This document shows positions 44,895 through 54,389 of a DNA stretch of 64,000 nucleotides, one piece after another. Position 1 is the first letter of the stretch, and each line of letters opens with the position of its first letter. The notes beneath the pieces are model-generated. The model was not told the DNA's origin, searched no databases, and saw only the letters and a list, made by a program, of their open reading frames with translations. Both the position numbers and the translations under genes were made by a program. Source of the stretch: Ruegeria spongiae (GTDB taxonomy: Bacteria; Pseudomonadota; Alphaproteobacteria; Rhodobacterales; Rhodobacteraceae); the NCBI RefSeq assembly GCF_023502395.1, contig NZ_JAMFMB010000022.1, forward strand, positions 17,154-81,153, written 5' to 3'.

Positions 44895-47351
44895 TTACCG
44901 CCCTGAAGGGCGGCGTTTGGCGCGCAGGGTAGGGTCGGCCTGTGTCGGGTCTTCGGGCCAGGGGTGTTTGGGATATTGCGCGCGCATGTCCTTGCGCACA
45001 TCCGCATAGGACCCGGCCCAGAACCCCGGCAGATCGCGGGTGATCTGGATCGGGCGCTGCGCCGGTGACAGCAAGGTAACCTTCAGCGGCACACCACCAC
45101 TTTCCGGGTGGCGGGTCACGCCAAACATCTCTTGCAGCCGGACCGAGATCTCGGGGCCGTCAGGCCCGTACTCAATCGCCACCTTGCGCCCAAGAGGCGT
45201 GACGAACTGCCCCGGCGCACGACGGTCCAGCTCCTGCATCTGGGGCCAGCTGAGCGCCGCCTTCAACGCCGGGAAAAGGTCGAATTTTCGCCAACCCTGC
45301 GCACTGCGCACCCCGTCCAGCATCGGCAACAGCCAGTCCTCAAGCGTGTCGATCAGACCCTGAAGCGAGAAATCAGGGAAATCGCTGCCCTCGGCGCGGG
45401 CCAGTTCCACGCGGGTGGCCAGCCTTGCCGCCGGACCCTCCAGCCGCAGGCCCAGATCGCGCACGCCCTCCATCATCGCCTGCGCCACGTGGTCGGGCGG
45501 AACATCTTTCCAGATGCGATCCTCCAGCGTGATCGCGCCCAGCCGCTCTTGCCTGCGCGCGATCACGCGGCGTTCGCGTTTGGACCAGACGCAACTGTCG
45601 ACCCAAGCAATCTGCTCGCTGAAACTATCGCGGATCTCGCGCTCTGTGATCTGCACGGCCTGACGGATGCGCGCCTCGCGCGGGTTGCCGTCGGTGTCAG
45701 TGGCAACCAGATAGAGCGCGCCCGCCAGCGGATCGCCCGCATCCAGCACCGCCCCCTTTCCGCCGCTCAGAACAAAACGCGGTGCGTCGCCGGGGCGGCG
45801 TTGTCCGATGCGGTCGGGATAGGCCAGCGCCGCCATCACGGTCGGGCTGGTTGCCTTGCCTTCCCTCGGGGCCTGCCGCGCCAGCCGTCGGGCTTCGTCC
45901 TTGACCCGGCTCACGGCACCGGGATTGACCTGATAGGGCCGCTCGCGGCGAAACCGCTGCAGATCGCGCAGCGCTGTCAGCCGCAGGCCCAGATCCACCG
46001 GTGCCCCGCGCAGAATGTCGCGATCCGCCAACAGGGCAGCAAGCGGCGCGGCGTCCCGTCCGGCGCGCAGCAGCATATGCCCCAGACGCGGATGCAGCGG
46101 CAGCCGGGCCAGCGCCCGCCCGTGCTCGGTGATCTGCCCGCGCGCATCCAGCGCACCCAGCAACGTGAGCAATGCGCGGGACTCCTGCATCGTACCCTCG
46201 GGCAGGGCGGTGAGGAAGGGCAGATCGTCGGACCCGGCACCCCAAAGCGCCAGTTCCAGTGCCAGCCCGGTCAGGTCGGCAGCCTCGATCTCGGCAGGGG
46301 GAAACGCCATCAGGGCGCCTTCTTCGCCCTTGGACCACATCCGGTAACATATGCCCTCAGCCACGCGCCCGGCGCGGCCTGCGCGCTGGGTGGCCTCGGC
46401 ACGTGTGACCTTCTCGGTCACCAGACGCGACATGCCGGAACCCGGATCAAACCGTGCCCGCCGCGCCCGACCCATATCGACCACCGCACGCACATTCGGC
46501 AGGGTCAGCGAGGTCTCGGCGATGGACGTGGCCAGAACCAGCTTGCGTCCGCTGCGCGCTGGCGTGATCGCCTTGCGCTGCTCGGCAAAGGGCAGGGCGC
46601 CAAACAGGGGATGCACCGCGCAGTCCTTGGGCAGGCGATTGGTCAGCCGGTCTTGTAGCCTGCGAATCTCTCCCTCACCGGGCAGGAAAACCAGCACATC
46701 GCCGCCCGTCGTGCGTGTCTCCCGCTCGGCGGTGCACACGAGGTCGCACAGTGCCGCAAGCGGGTCCGCATCTTTCGCCAAAGGCCGGTCCAGCCAGCGC
46801 AGATCGACCGGATAGCTACGCCCTTCGGAGCTGATCAGCAGCGCCTGCATCAATTCTGCCACCGGCCCGGCATCCAGGGTTGCCGACATCGCCAGCAAGA
46901 TCAGGTCGTCGCGCAGCGCGCCCGCCACCTCGAGACACAGGGCCAGTCCCAGATCGGCGTTGAGTGAGCGTTCGTGGAATTCGTCGAAAATCACCGCGCC
47001 CACATCGGGCAGGTCAGGGTCTGATTGCAGCATCCGGGTCAGGATGCCCTCGGTCACCACTTCGATGCGGGTTCGCGGCCCGGTTTTGGCCTCGCCCCTG
47101 ATGCGGTAGCCGACCGTCTCGCCGACCGCCTCGCCCAGGGTCTCGGCCATCCGCTCGGCAGCAGCGCGGGCGGCCAGGCGGCGCGGTTCAAGCATGATGA
47201 TCCGGCCCTTGGTCGACCCGGCCTCGAGCATGGCCAGTGGCACACGGGTGGTTTTGCCCGCCCCGGGCGGGGCCTGCAGCACGGCACGGCCCGACCGGCG
47301 CAGCGCGTCCAGCAGATCGGGCAGCGCGTCCTCGATGGGCAGTCGGGTCAT
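44895..47351 (-). CDS. hrpB: ATP-dependent helicase HrpB
   Basis: DEAH-type RNA helicase-like protein of 818 aa. Motifs in order: LQAPPGAGKTTRVPLAMLEA (Walker A, near residue 25-35), IFDEFHERSLNADLGL (motif II with DEFH), LAMSATLD (motif III), VLATSIAETSLTLPNVRAVVD (motif V region) and ATQRAGRAGRVAEG (motif VI). The C-terminal half has the HrpB-specific region (ERRVIARRQERLGAI, HPESGGVPLKVTLLSPAQRP). Length matches HrpB (about 800-850 aa). Function in proteobacteria is poorly known beyond RNA helicase homology. It follows the DUF3108-type gene in the same direction with a 14-bp gap. Confidence 0.93.
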   Translation of the reverse strand: MTRLPIEDALPDLLDALRRSGRAVLQAPPGAGKTTRVPLAMLEAGSTKGRIIMLEPRRLAARAAAERMAETLGEAVGETVGYRIRGEAKTGPRTRIEVVTEGILTRMLQSDPDLPDVGAVIFDEFHERSLNADLGLALCLEVAGALRDDLILLAMSATLDAGPVAELMQALLISSEGRSYPVDLRWLDRPLAKDADPLAALCDLVCTAERETRTTGGDVLVFLPGEGEIRRLQDRLTNRLPKDCAVHPLFGALPFAEQRKAITPARSGRKLVLATSIAETSLTLPNVRAVVDMGRARRARFDPGSGMSRLVTEKVTRAEATQRAGRAGRVAEGICYRMWSKGEEGALMAFPPAEIEAADLTGLALELALWGAGSDDLPFLTALPEGTMQESRALLTLLGALDARGQITEHGRALARLPLHPRLGHMLLRAGRDAAPLAALLADRDILRGAPVDLGLRLTALRDLQRFRRERPYQVNPGAVSRVKDEARRLARQAPREGKATSPTVMAALAYPDRIGQRRPGDAPRFVLSGGKGAVLDAGDPLAGALYLVATDTDGNPREARIRQAVQITEREIRDSFSEQIAWVDSCVWSKRERRVIARRQERLGAITLEDRIWKDVPPDHVAQAMMEGVRDLGLRLEGPAARLATRVELARAEGSDFPDFSLQGLIDTLEDWLLPMLDGVRSAQGWRKFDLFPALKAALSWPQMQELDRRAPGQFVTPLGRKVAIEYGPDGPEISVRLQEMFGVTRHPESGGVPLKVTLLSPAQRPIQITRDLPGFWAGSYADVRKDMRAQYPKHPWPEDPTQADPTLRAKRRPSGR

Positions 47352-47365
47352 GCCATCACCCGCGC

Positions 47366-48067
47366 TTAGCGCCGGAGGACCGTGGCGGGACCAAACAGGG
47401 TATCAGCGCGCACCTCGACCAGCCGCATCAACTCGCCCGCAGGGGCGTAGGTGACGGTGACTTCGAAATTGCGCTTACGTTTCAGGTCCTCGGGGGAATA
47501 ACCGCCAACGCGGCGAAAGATGCCATGACAGGTGATCAGCGGTCCGGCCTCGGTGCGGCGTGTCATCGCCAGCTCGGTCAGGCGCTTGCCATCAAAAACC
47601 CGCTGTGTCAGGTCACACAAACCTTCTGCGGGCTGATCGCGCATCACCGCAAAAAGCGCCGTCAGCGGATCAAGCGCGCCTTTCTGTTCGGCGTCGGTCA
47701 CGGCGTATCTGGATTTGCGCCCCGTGTCTGGGTCACCGCGGCGTGCGACACCTCCGGAATAGGTCAGCCGTTCCTTTGACTGGCGGCGTCCGGTATTCAT
47801 CTCTTCGGTATAGTTGCGTGGCTGGAACGTGTTTCCCTGCACGCGACCGTTGGATTTCAACTGAAACCAAACGCCGGACAACGCATTGACCAGGCCGGTC
47901 GTCTCGAACCGCGAGGCGACAGCATAGCGCGATCCTTTGACCGTGCCGGACAGGGCCAGATCGCCGACCTTGGCACCAAGCGCGCGCACGTCATATTGCC
48001 CTTCGGTCTGTTGTGCCGCGACAAGGCCGGGCAGGCACAGAAGCAGGAGGACCCCTATCATTCGCAT
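47366..48067 (-). CDS. DUF3108-type periplasmic protein
   Basis: Protein of 233 aa starting at 48067 (AGGGA upstream), with a signal peptide (MIGVLLLLCLPGLVAAQ) cut near residue 18. The mature part is beta-rich (YDVRALGAKVGDLALSGTVK, GSRYAVASRFETTGLVNALS) and matches my recollection of the DUF3108 family of outer-membrane/periplasmic beta proteins. The frame is open 135 bases further upstream but that stretch is Cys/Trp-rich and overlaps the divergent meaB leader. Exact role unknown. Confidence 0.78.
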   Translation of the reverse strand: MRMIGVLLLLCLPGLVAAQQTEGQYDVRALGAKVGDLALSGTVKGSRYAVASRFETTGLVNALSGVWFQLKSNGRVQGNTFQPRNYTEEMNTGRRQSKERLTYSGGVARRGDPDTGRKSRYAVTDAEQKGALDPLTALFAVMRDQPAEGLCDLTQRVFDGKRLTELAMTRRTEAGPLITCHGIFRRVGGYSPEDLKRKRNFEVTVTYAPAGELMRLVEVRADTLFGPATVLRR

Positions 48068-48150
48068 CGCTTTTGATCCCTGTCGGTTCGGTACTGGACA
48101 AAGGCGATATACCCACGGCATGAAGGCACCACAACAGCAATGGCGGGGCC

Positions 48151-49128
48151 ATGACCACTGATACTCTGTCAGACAGGATCTTGAACGGCGAGCGCCGGGC
48201 ACTGGCCCGTGCCATCACTTTGGTCGAAAGCCAACGCGCCGATCATCGGGCCGAAGCGGCGGAACTGCTGGATCAGCTGCGCAAATCGGGGCGTCAGGCG
48301 ATCCGCATTGGCCTGTCCGGCACGCCGGGTGTCGGCAAGTCGACCTTTATCGAAAGCTTCGGGATGTTTCTGACCGGGCAGGGGCTGCGGGTGGCGGTTC
48401 TGGCCGTTGATCCCAGTTCGGCCCGCTCAGGAGGCTCGATTCTGGGCGACAAGACCCGGATGGACCGGCTGTCGCGCGATCCCAATGCATTTATCCGCCC
48501 TTCGCCCAGTCAGGCGCATTTGGGCGGCGTGGCGCGGCGCACCCGTGAGGCGGTGAGCCTGTGCGAGGCGGCAGGGTTCGACGTGGTGCTGATCGAAACC
48601 GTGGGGGTGGGCCAGTCGGAAACCGTTGTGGCCGAAATCTCGGACCTGTTCCTGTTGCTGCTCGCGCCTGCCGGTGGCGATGAACTGCAGGGCGTCAAGC
48701 GCGGGATCATGGAGATGGCCGACCTGATCCTCGTCAACAAGGCAGATGGCGATTTGCGCCCGGCGGCGACCCGCACCTGCGCCGATTATTCCGGTGCCCT
48801 GCGCCTGTTGCGCAAGCGCCAACAGGACCCTGACGGCTATCCCCGGGCGCTGATGGTCTCGGCGCTGGAAGAGGCCGGGCTGACCAAAGCCTGGGAGGAT
48901 ATGACCTCGCTGGTGAACTGGCGCCGCGAGAACGGTTTCTGGGACCGCCGCCGCGCGGATCAGGCGCGCTATTGGTTCGAGCAAGAGGTACGGCACGCGC
49001 TGTTGTCCCGGCTCGAAACGGCAAAGGCGCGCAGCCATATGCATCAACTGGGCGATGAGGTAGCACAGGGTCGCCTTGCTCCGGGTATTGCGGCGGAAAC
49101 TCTTCTGGCGGCGCTGGGACAGGACTGA
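48151..49128 (+). CDS. meaB: Methylmalonyl-CoA mutase-associated GTPase MeaB
   Basis: G-protein chaperone of 325 aa that protects and reloads the B12 cofactor of methylmalonyl-CoA mutase (or a related acyl-CoA mutase). Walker A is GLSGTPGVGKSTFIESF (near 54-70), then LAVDPSSARSGGSILGDKTRM (typical MeaB/ArgK segment), IETVGVGQSETVVAEISD (G3) and ILVNKADGD (G4). The C-terminal part holds helices for dimerisation (WRRENGFWDRRRADQARYWF). No mutase gene is in the window. Divergent from the DUF3108-type gene. Confidence 0.94.
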   Translation: MTTDTLSDRILNGERRALARAITLVESQRADHRAEAAELLDQLRKSGRQAIRIGLSGTPGVGKSTFIESFGMFLTGQGLRVAVLAVDPSSARSGGSILGDKTRMDRLSRDPNAFIRPSPSQAHLGGVARRTREAVSLCEAAGFDVVLIETVGVGQSETVVAEISDLFLLLLAPAGGDELQGVKRGIMEMADLILVNKADGDLRPAATRTCADYSGALRLLRKRQQDPDGYPRALMVSALEEAGLTKAWEDMTSLVNWRRENGFWDRRRADQARYWFEQEVRHALLSRLETAKARSHMHQLGDEVAQGRLAPGIAAETLLAALGQD

Positions 49129-49238
49129 CCTTTGCGATTTGCTGCAACGGCACATGGGCCGGGCGCAATGGCAAAGATTTCGCGATACCCGTCTTGACCC
49201 TTCCGGTGATTCCTCTTACACGCATCCAACCAGTTTTC

Positions 49239-49261
49239 GGGCGCGCCTTTGGGCCGCGCCC
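49239..49261 (+). other. GC hairpin upstream of rpmB
   Basis: GGGCGCG (49239-49245) pairs with CGCGCCC (49255-49261) around a 9-base loop in the 200-bp gap between meaB and rpmB. There is no T-run after it. It could be a weak meaB 3' structure or part of the rpmB leader; nothing decides between them. Confidence 0.35.
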
Positions 49262-49328
49262 TTCATGATTTGGCAGAAGTCTGACAACGGGTCAGAAGAT
49301 CTGCCGCCAGATACGAAGGATGAAACCC

Positions 49329-49619
49329 ATGTCGCGCCGTTGCGAACTGACCGGAAAAGGCCCGATGACTGGCAACAATGTCAGCCACGCCAAAAACAGA
49401 ACCCGTCGCCGGTTCCTGCCCAACCTGAATGATGTGACCCTGCAGTCGGAAACCCTGAGCCGTGGCGTCAAGCTGCGGATCTCGGCTGCGGCGCTGCGCT
49501 CGGTCGATCACCGTGGTGGTCTGGACGCGTTCCTGGCAAAAGCCAAGGATGACGAACTGTCGGCCAACGCGCTGAAGGTCAAGAAAGAGATCGCGAAGGC
49601 GCAAGCCGCCACCGCCTGA
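49329..49619 (+). CDS. rpmB: 50S ribosomal protein L28
   Basis: Ribosomal large-subunit protein of 96 aa. Starts [20 protein letters not shown], the L28 N-terminus with the usual TGKxPxxGNNVSHAxxRTRRRF run, and continues [20 protein letters not shown]. The ATG at 49329 has GAAGGA upstream; a start three codons earlier is open but less likely. The alphaproteobacterial long form (about 96-100 aa) fits. Followed by an intrinsic terminator. Confidence 0.97.
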   Translation: MSRRCELTGKGPMTGNNVSHAKNRTRRRFLPNLNDVTLQSETLSRGVKLRISAAALRSVDHRGGLDAFLAKAKDDELSANALKVKKEIAKAQAATA

Positions 49620-49642
49620 TCCCTGACCGGATGGACAAAATG

Positions 49643-49674
49643 AACCCCGCACCGGACCCGGTGCGGGGTTTTCT
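49643..49674 (+). terminator. Intrinsic terminator of rpmB
   Basis: AACCCCGCACCGG at 49643-49655 pairs with CCGGTGCGGGGTT at 49658-49670, followed by a TTTTCTTG tail, 24 bases after the L28 stop. Confidence 0.9.
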
Positions 49675-49695
49675 TGTTTGGGTCTCCTGCGCGGA

Positions 49696-50388
49696 TCAGG
49701 ACGAGAGACGGACCTGCGCAATCGCATCCTGAAACGCCGGATTGGCGATGATCGCATCCGCATAGGCATGACCCAAGGTTTGACCAGCGATGATATCCAT
49801 CGGGTAATGCACCCCTCCGGTCACGCGGCCATGGCCAACCTGTTCGGCAAGATCGATAAGGGCGACCTCATGCTCGGGGAACGCCTCGGACAGGAGCCGG
49901 GCATAGACCACCGCGCGGATCGAATGGCCGCTGGGGTAGGAGGCGACCGGGCGCACGTCGCCGATCGGATTCACCGCCTCGTTCACCACGAAGGGTCGGG
50001 GCAGGTCATAAACCGATTTGAGCGCATCATAGTCAGAGCGCACCTCGTTAATCGACTGATCAATCACCGTCTTGAGCCCTGCCGCGTCGACGGTGAACAT
50101 ATCCGAGCCGAGGATGGGCCAGAATCTCTCGACAGTGAGCGGTGTTTCCACAAATTCGACCTGCTCCGGCGTGCGCGTCACCTGCGCCCATTCAACAATC
50201 GCCATCTGGGTGTCAAACGCGGCACTGTTCATCTCGGGCGGCGGCGGGATCAGTTCCGTCGCATTGACGCTGCCTTCGGGCAGGTATCTTTCGGTCGCGG
50301 CATAGCTCGGTTGCGCGACGCCAATCGTCAACAGGGCAAGCCCCGCGGCAAAGGCCGGGGCCGTCAGATAGCTTCTGGCTGGTGTCAT
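49696..50388 (-). CDS. PAP2-superfamily acid phosphatase (class A type), periplasmic
   Basis: Phosphatase of 230 aa with a signal peptide (YLTAPAFAAGLALLTIGVAQ, cut after SYA near residue 30). The three PAP2 motifs are present: KSVYDLPRP (Kx6RP), YPSGHS (PSGH) and GRVTGGVHYPMDI (Rx5Hx3D). This arrangement and length fit bacterial class A non-specific acid phosphatases. The ATG at 50388 is preceded by GGAGA; the open frame 41 codons longer would spoil the signal peptide. Convergent with rpmB across the terminator. Confidence 0.9.
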   Translation of the reverse strand: MTPARSYLTAPAFAAGLALLTIGVAQPSYAATERYLPEGSVNATELIPPPPEMNSAAFDTQMAIVEWAQVTRTPEQVEFVETPLTVERFWPILGSDMFTVDAAGLKTVIDQSINEVRSDYDALKSVYDLPRPFVVNEAVNPIGDVRPVASYPSGHSIRAVVYARLLSEAFPEHEVALIDLAEQVGHGRVTGGVHYPMDIIAGQTLGHAYADAIIANPAFQDAIAQVRLSS

Positions 50389-50559
50389 GTTGATTTCTCC
50401 TTTCCCGGTCGCGCGGCGACCCTCTGTTGTGTGATCACAAGTAGATGGGAAGGTGACCCGCCGATCCCAAGCGCAGGCGACGGGTTTGGCGACAGATGAG
50501 CAAATCATCATATTGGCTTAATGCCCGCGAGATCGGTAGTTCGAGCGATCTTGCCCCTG

Positions 50560-51705
50560 TCAGGCGTCTGAGTCGGTCCCAGCGGTGAAGAACACCCTGC
50601 CGTCCATGATGCGGCGTTGGGTGCGGAAGGTGCTGACCGATATTGCCTCGGGGCCGTCAGGGCCTTGCAAGACCTCTGCCATCACCGGCAGAACCCCGGA
50701 GGGGTTGCCAATGCGCAAAGGCCGTGCCGCGCTGGTGATCCGGTTGACCAATGTGCCGGGAATATGCGCGGCCACGCCGGTGCACATGCCCCCGGTGAGC
50801 GTGATTGCGCGGTGGGAATTGCCCATCGAGATCAGCCGCACGCCCAGATCGTGACTGTCCGCGCCATGGGCGCTGCCATCAAGCGCGGTAAAGGTCTGTG
50901 GGGCGCCGATGATGGCGACCTTGGGGTTGGACAACGCAGCCTCTGTGACGGTTTCGGCTAGCCCCATCCTCACCGCAGCTTCGCGGCGGATGGCTTCCAT
51001 CCGCGCCATGTAATCGGTATCCGCATCAAGCGCCTGTGGCATTTCGGAGGCGGTTTTACCAAGCGCTTCGGCCCGCACGAAGACCACCGGATTGGCCGCG
51101 TCCACCAGCGATGCCTCTACCGCGCCCAGCCCGGCGACCCGCAGGACATTCACAGGCTTGCCCGTCGGCAGCAGCCTGCCCGTCGCCGCGCCGCCGGGGC
51201 GCAGGAAATCAAGCGTCACGCGCGCGCCGGAGCCTGATACGCCGGGGATCGTGAAATCACCTTGTTCGACCGGCGCACCGTCTTGAACGGGAAACCGCGC
51301 GTGATAGATTTGACCGGTATTGGTGTTGAAAATCCGCACCAGAGCCTCGCCATCCTCATCTGCCCGCACCAACCCTTCCTCCACCGCGAAGGGACCGACG
51401 CAAGAGGACATGTTTCCGCAGGCCGAGCCATAATCGGCCACCGGCTGATCCACCGCGATCTGCACGAATGTATACTCCACATCCGCGTCTTTACGTGCCG
51501 AGCGGTCGACGATCACCACTTTGGACAACGAAGAAATGCCGCCACCCATGCCGTCAAGCTGCCTGCCATAGGGGTCGGGGCTGCCCAGAACCTGCAGAAA
51601 GATGCGGTCGCGCGCAGCTTGGTCGGCGGGCAGGTCGGAGCCGTTGAACACCACCGCCTTTGATGTACCGCCGCGATAGAACGTCGCCCTGATCCCCTGT
51701 CGCAT
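50560..51705 (-). CDS. prpF: PrpF-family isomerase (2-methylaconitate cis-trans isomerase-like)
   Basis: Protein of 381 aa of the PrpF/DUF453 family with a diaminopimelate-epimerase-like double fold. Features: MRQGIRATFYRGGTSKAVVF at the N-terminus, DGMGGGISSLSKVVIV, and VADYGSACGNMSSCVGPFAV containing the conserved CGN near residue 104. PrpF works with AcnD on 2-methylaconitate. The ATG at 51705 lies one base before the aconitase stop codon on the same strand, so the pair is coupled. Earlier in-frame starts lie inside the aconitase gene. Confidence 0.88.
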   Translation of the reverse strand: MRQGIRATFYRGGTSKAVVFNGSDLPADQAARDRIFLQVLGSPDPYGRQLDGMGGGISSLSKVVIVDRSARKDADVEYTFVQIAVDQPVADYGSACGNMSSCVGPFAVEEGLVRADEDGEALVRIFNTNTGQIYHARFPVQDGAPVEQGDFTIPGVSGSGARVTLDFLRPGGAATGRLLPTGKPVNVLRVAGLGAVEASLVDAANPVVFVRAEALGKTASEMPQALDADTDYMARMEAIRREAAVRMGLAETVTEAALSNPKVAIIGAPQTFTALDGSAHGADSHDLGVRLISMGNSHRAITLTGGMCTGVAAHIPGTLVNRITSAARPLRIGNPSGVLPVMAEVLQGPDGPEAISVSTFRTQRRIMDGRVFFTAGTDSDA

Positions 51706-51706
51706 C

Positions 51707-54298
51707 TCATGCCGCCTTTTTGCCAAGAAACGCCCGGAATGCCATCGGCAGCAAGCCGCCATGGGCAAAGATCTCGCGCTCGCGATCATTGTACAGCCGC
51801 AGGTCGAGCGGTGTCGTGTCGCTGCTGCCATCCCTGTGGTGAATGGTCAGGCTGGCCCCGGTCAGATCGTCAGAGAGGGTGATGTCATAGACCTCGGACC
51901 CATCAAGGCATAGCGTCTCGCGCGTCACACCCTCGGGGAAACAAAGCGGCGCGATGCCCATGTTCACAAGGTTCGAGCGGTGGATACGCTCGAAGCTTTC
52001 GGCAATCACGGCGCGGATACCGGCCAGCCAGGGGGCCTTGGCCGCCGTGTCGCGCGACGAGCCGCAGCCATACTCTTTGCCGCCGATCACCACCAGTTGC
52101 TGGCCACGCTCCAGATAGCTCCGGATCGCGCCGAACACCGTGGCAACCTCGCCTTCGGGCTCGATCCGGGTCCAGGACCCTTCCTTGCCGGGCACCATCT
52201 CGTTGCGCAGTCGGTAGTTGGCGAAGGTCGAGCGGATGATGACATCCGAACAGCCCCGCCGCGTGCCGAAAGAGTTGAAATCATGTGGTTCGACGCCTTT
52301 ACCGATCAGGAATTGGCCCGCCTCGGAGTCGGGCGTGATCGTGCCCGAGGGTGAGATATGATCGGTTGTTACCGAGTCGCCCAGAATAACCAGCGGGCGC
52401 AATCCCGTTAGCGGCGCGACACCACCGGGATCGGGTTGAATGGTCTGCACGAAAGGCGGAAAACTGACATAGGTGCTGGGTGCCCAGTCATAACGGCCGG
52501 TACTGGTCTGCAACGCGGTCCATTCGTCATTCACGTCCCCGATTGCCTTGAAGTTGCTGATGAAATCATCCGCCGTCACATAGGTGTCGATGATCGCGTC
52601 GACCTCTTCTGCCGCAGGCCAGAGATCTTTCAGGGTCACCGGAGTGCCGTCGCGATCCATGCCAAACGCATCCTGCGAGACATCCCGCAGGATCGTGCCC
52701 ATCAGCGCATAGGCCACCACCAGCGGCGGCGAGGCGATCATGTTGCGCGAAGCCAGCGGATGGATACGGCCCGCGAAGTTGCGATTGCCTGACAGTACTG
52801 CGACCCCCTTCACGTCATGCGCCCTTATCGCCGCCTCATGTTCGGGCCGCAGCGGGCCGGACATACCGTTGCAGGTCGAACAGGAGAAGGCCGCCACCTC
52901 GAACCCCAGCTTGTCGAGATCATCCTGCAATCCACTATTCTTCAGATACCGCGCCACCACACGCGAACCGGGCGCGAGCGAGGTTTTGACATGCGGTTTG
53001 ACACTCAGCCCGCGCGCCACGGCGTTGCGGGCGATCAGCCCGGCCAGGATCATGTTGCGCGGGTTGGCGGTGTTGGTGCAACTGGTGACGGCGGCGATGA
53101 TCACGTCGCCATCGCCGATATCGTGATCCGCGCCTTCAACCGGCACCCGGCGGGCCGCTTCCACCTCATTCTCCAGCGCCAGCGTTCTGGTCGCCTTGTC
53201 CAGATCGATCCGCTGTTCCGGCCGGGACGGACCCGAAACCGAGCGGCCAATGGCGCTGAGATCCAGCGTCACCACCTGAACGTATTCGATCCGGGCATCG
53301 ACGCCCTCGGACCACATCTGCTGCGCTCTGCAATAGCTTTCGGTGTTGCGGGTCGTTTCGGCGCTGCGCCCGGTTTCGCGCTGATACCGGAGGGTGTTGG
53401 CGTCGACCGGGCAGAACACTTGGGTTGAGCCATATTCCGGTGACATATTGGCGATGGTGGCGCGGTCGGCCACGCTCAAGCGACGGTAGCTGGGGCCGAA
53501 CATTTCGACAAACGTATCCACCACACCCAAAGCACGCAGCTTTTCGGCGACAACCAGCGCCACATCCGTTGCGGTGATGTCGTGCGAGGGGTCACCGATC
53601 ACCTCCAGCCCGACAACCTTGGGCACGTTCACGGCGGTGGTTTCGCCAAAAAGAAGCCCTTCAGCCTCCAACCCGCCGATGCCCCAGCCGGTGATGCCAA
53701 GCGCATTGATCATCGTGGTGTGGCTGTCGGTACCCAAGCAGCTATCGGGGATCAGTACCCGCGCGTTTTCATTTGATCGCAGCACGGTCTGGCCCAGGAA
53801 CTCCAGATTGACCTGATGGCAGATACCGCCGCCCGGCGGAATCACCCGCAGTCGCGGAAACCGCGCCTCGCAGGCCTTGAGAAAGGCGAACCGTTCGCGG
53901 TTCACTTCAAATTCACGCGCCATGTTTTTTTCCAGCGCAAACCGTTCGGCCCAATGGTTGATCGTCATCGCATGGTCAATCACCAGATCGACGGGTAAGC
54001 TCATGTCGACCTCCGCCGGGTTGCCGCCTTGCGCCTCGAGCCTGTCGCGCATCGCCATGATGTCGACCAGAGCCGGAATGCCCAGCATGTCATGCAGCAG
54101 CAGCCGCGCCGGACGGAATGGCACTGCGGCGCCCGTGCGGTCGGCCACCAATGCGGCATCCACGCCACCTGCGGAATGGCGCGCGGCGTTCTCTGCCAGC
54201 ACCCGCAAGGAATAGGGCAGGGTGGTCAACCGATGGCCCAGCCCCTGCGCATAGTCGATTGCCTGATATTCTGTGCCTGCCACGTCAAAATACTGCAC
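51707..54298 (-). CDS. Aconitase-family hydratase (AcnA/AcnD type)
   Basis: Fe-S hydratase of 863 aa. Aconitase signatures: RVIPPGGGICHQVNLEFLGQ, DSCLGTDSHTTMINALGITGWGIGGLEAE, ANMSPEYGSTQVFCPVD, and cluster cysteines in AAVTSCTNTANPRNM and FSCSTCNGMSG. The C-terminal swivel domain has LGDSVTTDHISPSG and GGKEYGCGSSRDTAAKAPW. Length is of the AcnA/AcnD class rather than AcnB. Coupling to a PrpF-type gene points to AcnD (2-methylcitrate dehydratase) or a related substituted-citrate dehydratase rather than the TCA enzyme, but this is inferred. A conserved IclR regulator and a lyase gene lie divergently beside it. Confidence 0.9.
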   Translation of the reverse strand: MQYFDVAGTEYQAIDYAQGLGHRLTTLPYSLRVLAENAARHSAGGVDAALVADRTGAAVPFRPARLLLHDMLGIPALVDIMAMRDRLEAQGGNPAEVDMSLPVDLVIDHAMTINHWAERFALEKNMAREFEVNRERFAFLKACEARFPRLRVIPPGGGICHQVNLEFLGQTVLRSNENARVLIPDSCLGTDSHTTMINALGITGWGIGGLEAEGLLFGETTAVNVPKVVGLEVIGDPSHDITATDVALVVAEKLRALGVVDTFVEMFGPSYRRLSVADRATIANMSPEYGSTQVFCPVDANTLRYQRETGRSAETTRNTESYCRAQQMWSEGVDARIEYVQVVTLDLSAIGRSVSGPSRPEQRIDLDKATRTLALENEVEAARRVPVEGADHDIGDGDVIIAAVTSCTNTANPRNMILAGLIARNAVARGLSVKPHVKTSLAPGSRVVARYLKNSGLQDDLDKLGFEVAAFSCSTCNGMSGPLRPEHEAAIRAHDVKGVAVLSGNRNFAGRIHPLASRNMIASPPLVVAYALMGTILRDVSQDAFGMDRDGTPVTLKDLWPAAEEVDAIIDTYVTADDFISNFKAIGDVNDEWTALQTSTGRYDWAPSTYVSFPPFVQTIQPDPGGVAPLTGLRPLVILGDSVTTDHISPSGTITPDSEAGQFLIGKGVEPHDFNSFGTRRGCSDVIIRSTFANYRLRNEMVPGKEGSWTRIEPEGEVATVFGAIRSYLERGQQLVVIGGKEYGCGSSRDTAAKAPWLAGIRAVIAESFERIHRSNLVNMGIAPLCFPEGVTRETLCLDGSEVYDITLSDDLTGASLTIHHRDGSSDTTPLDLRLYNDREREIFAHGGLLPMAFRAFLGKKAA

Positions 54299-54389
54299 GT
54301 CTTGCCCTCCGGTCGTTCCGCGCCAGAGCTAGACAATCCACCCCCGGAACCGCAAGGTTGGACATACAGCGTTTTGCCAGAGAGAACTC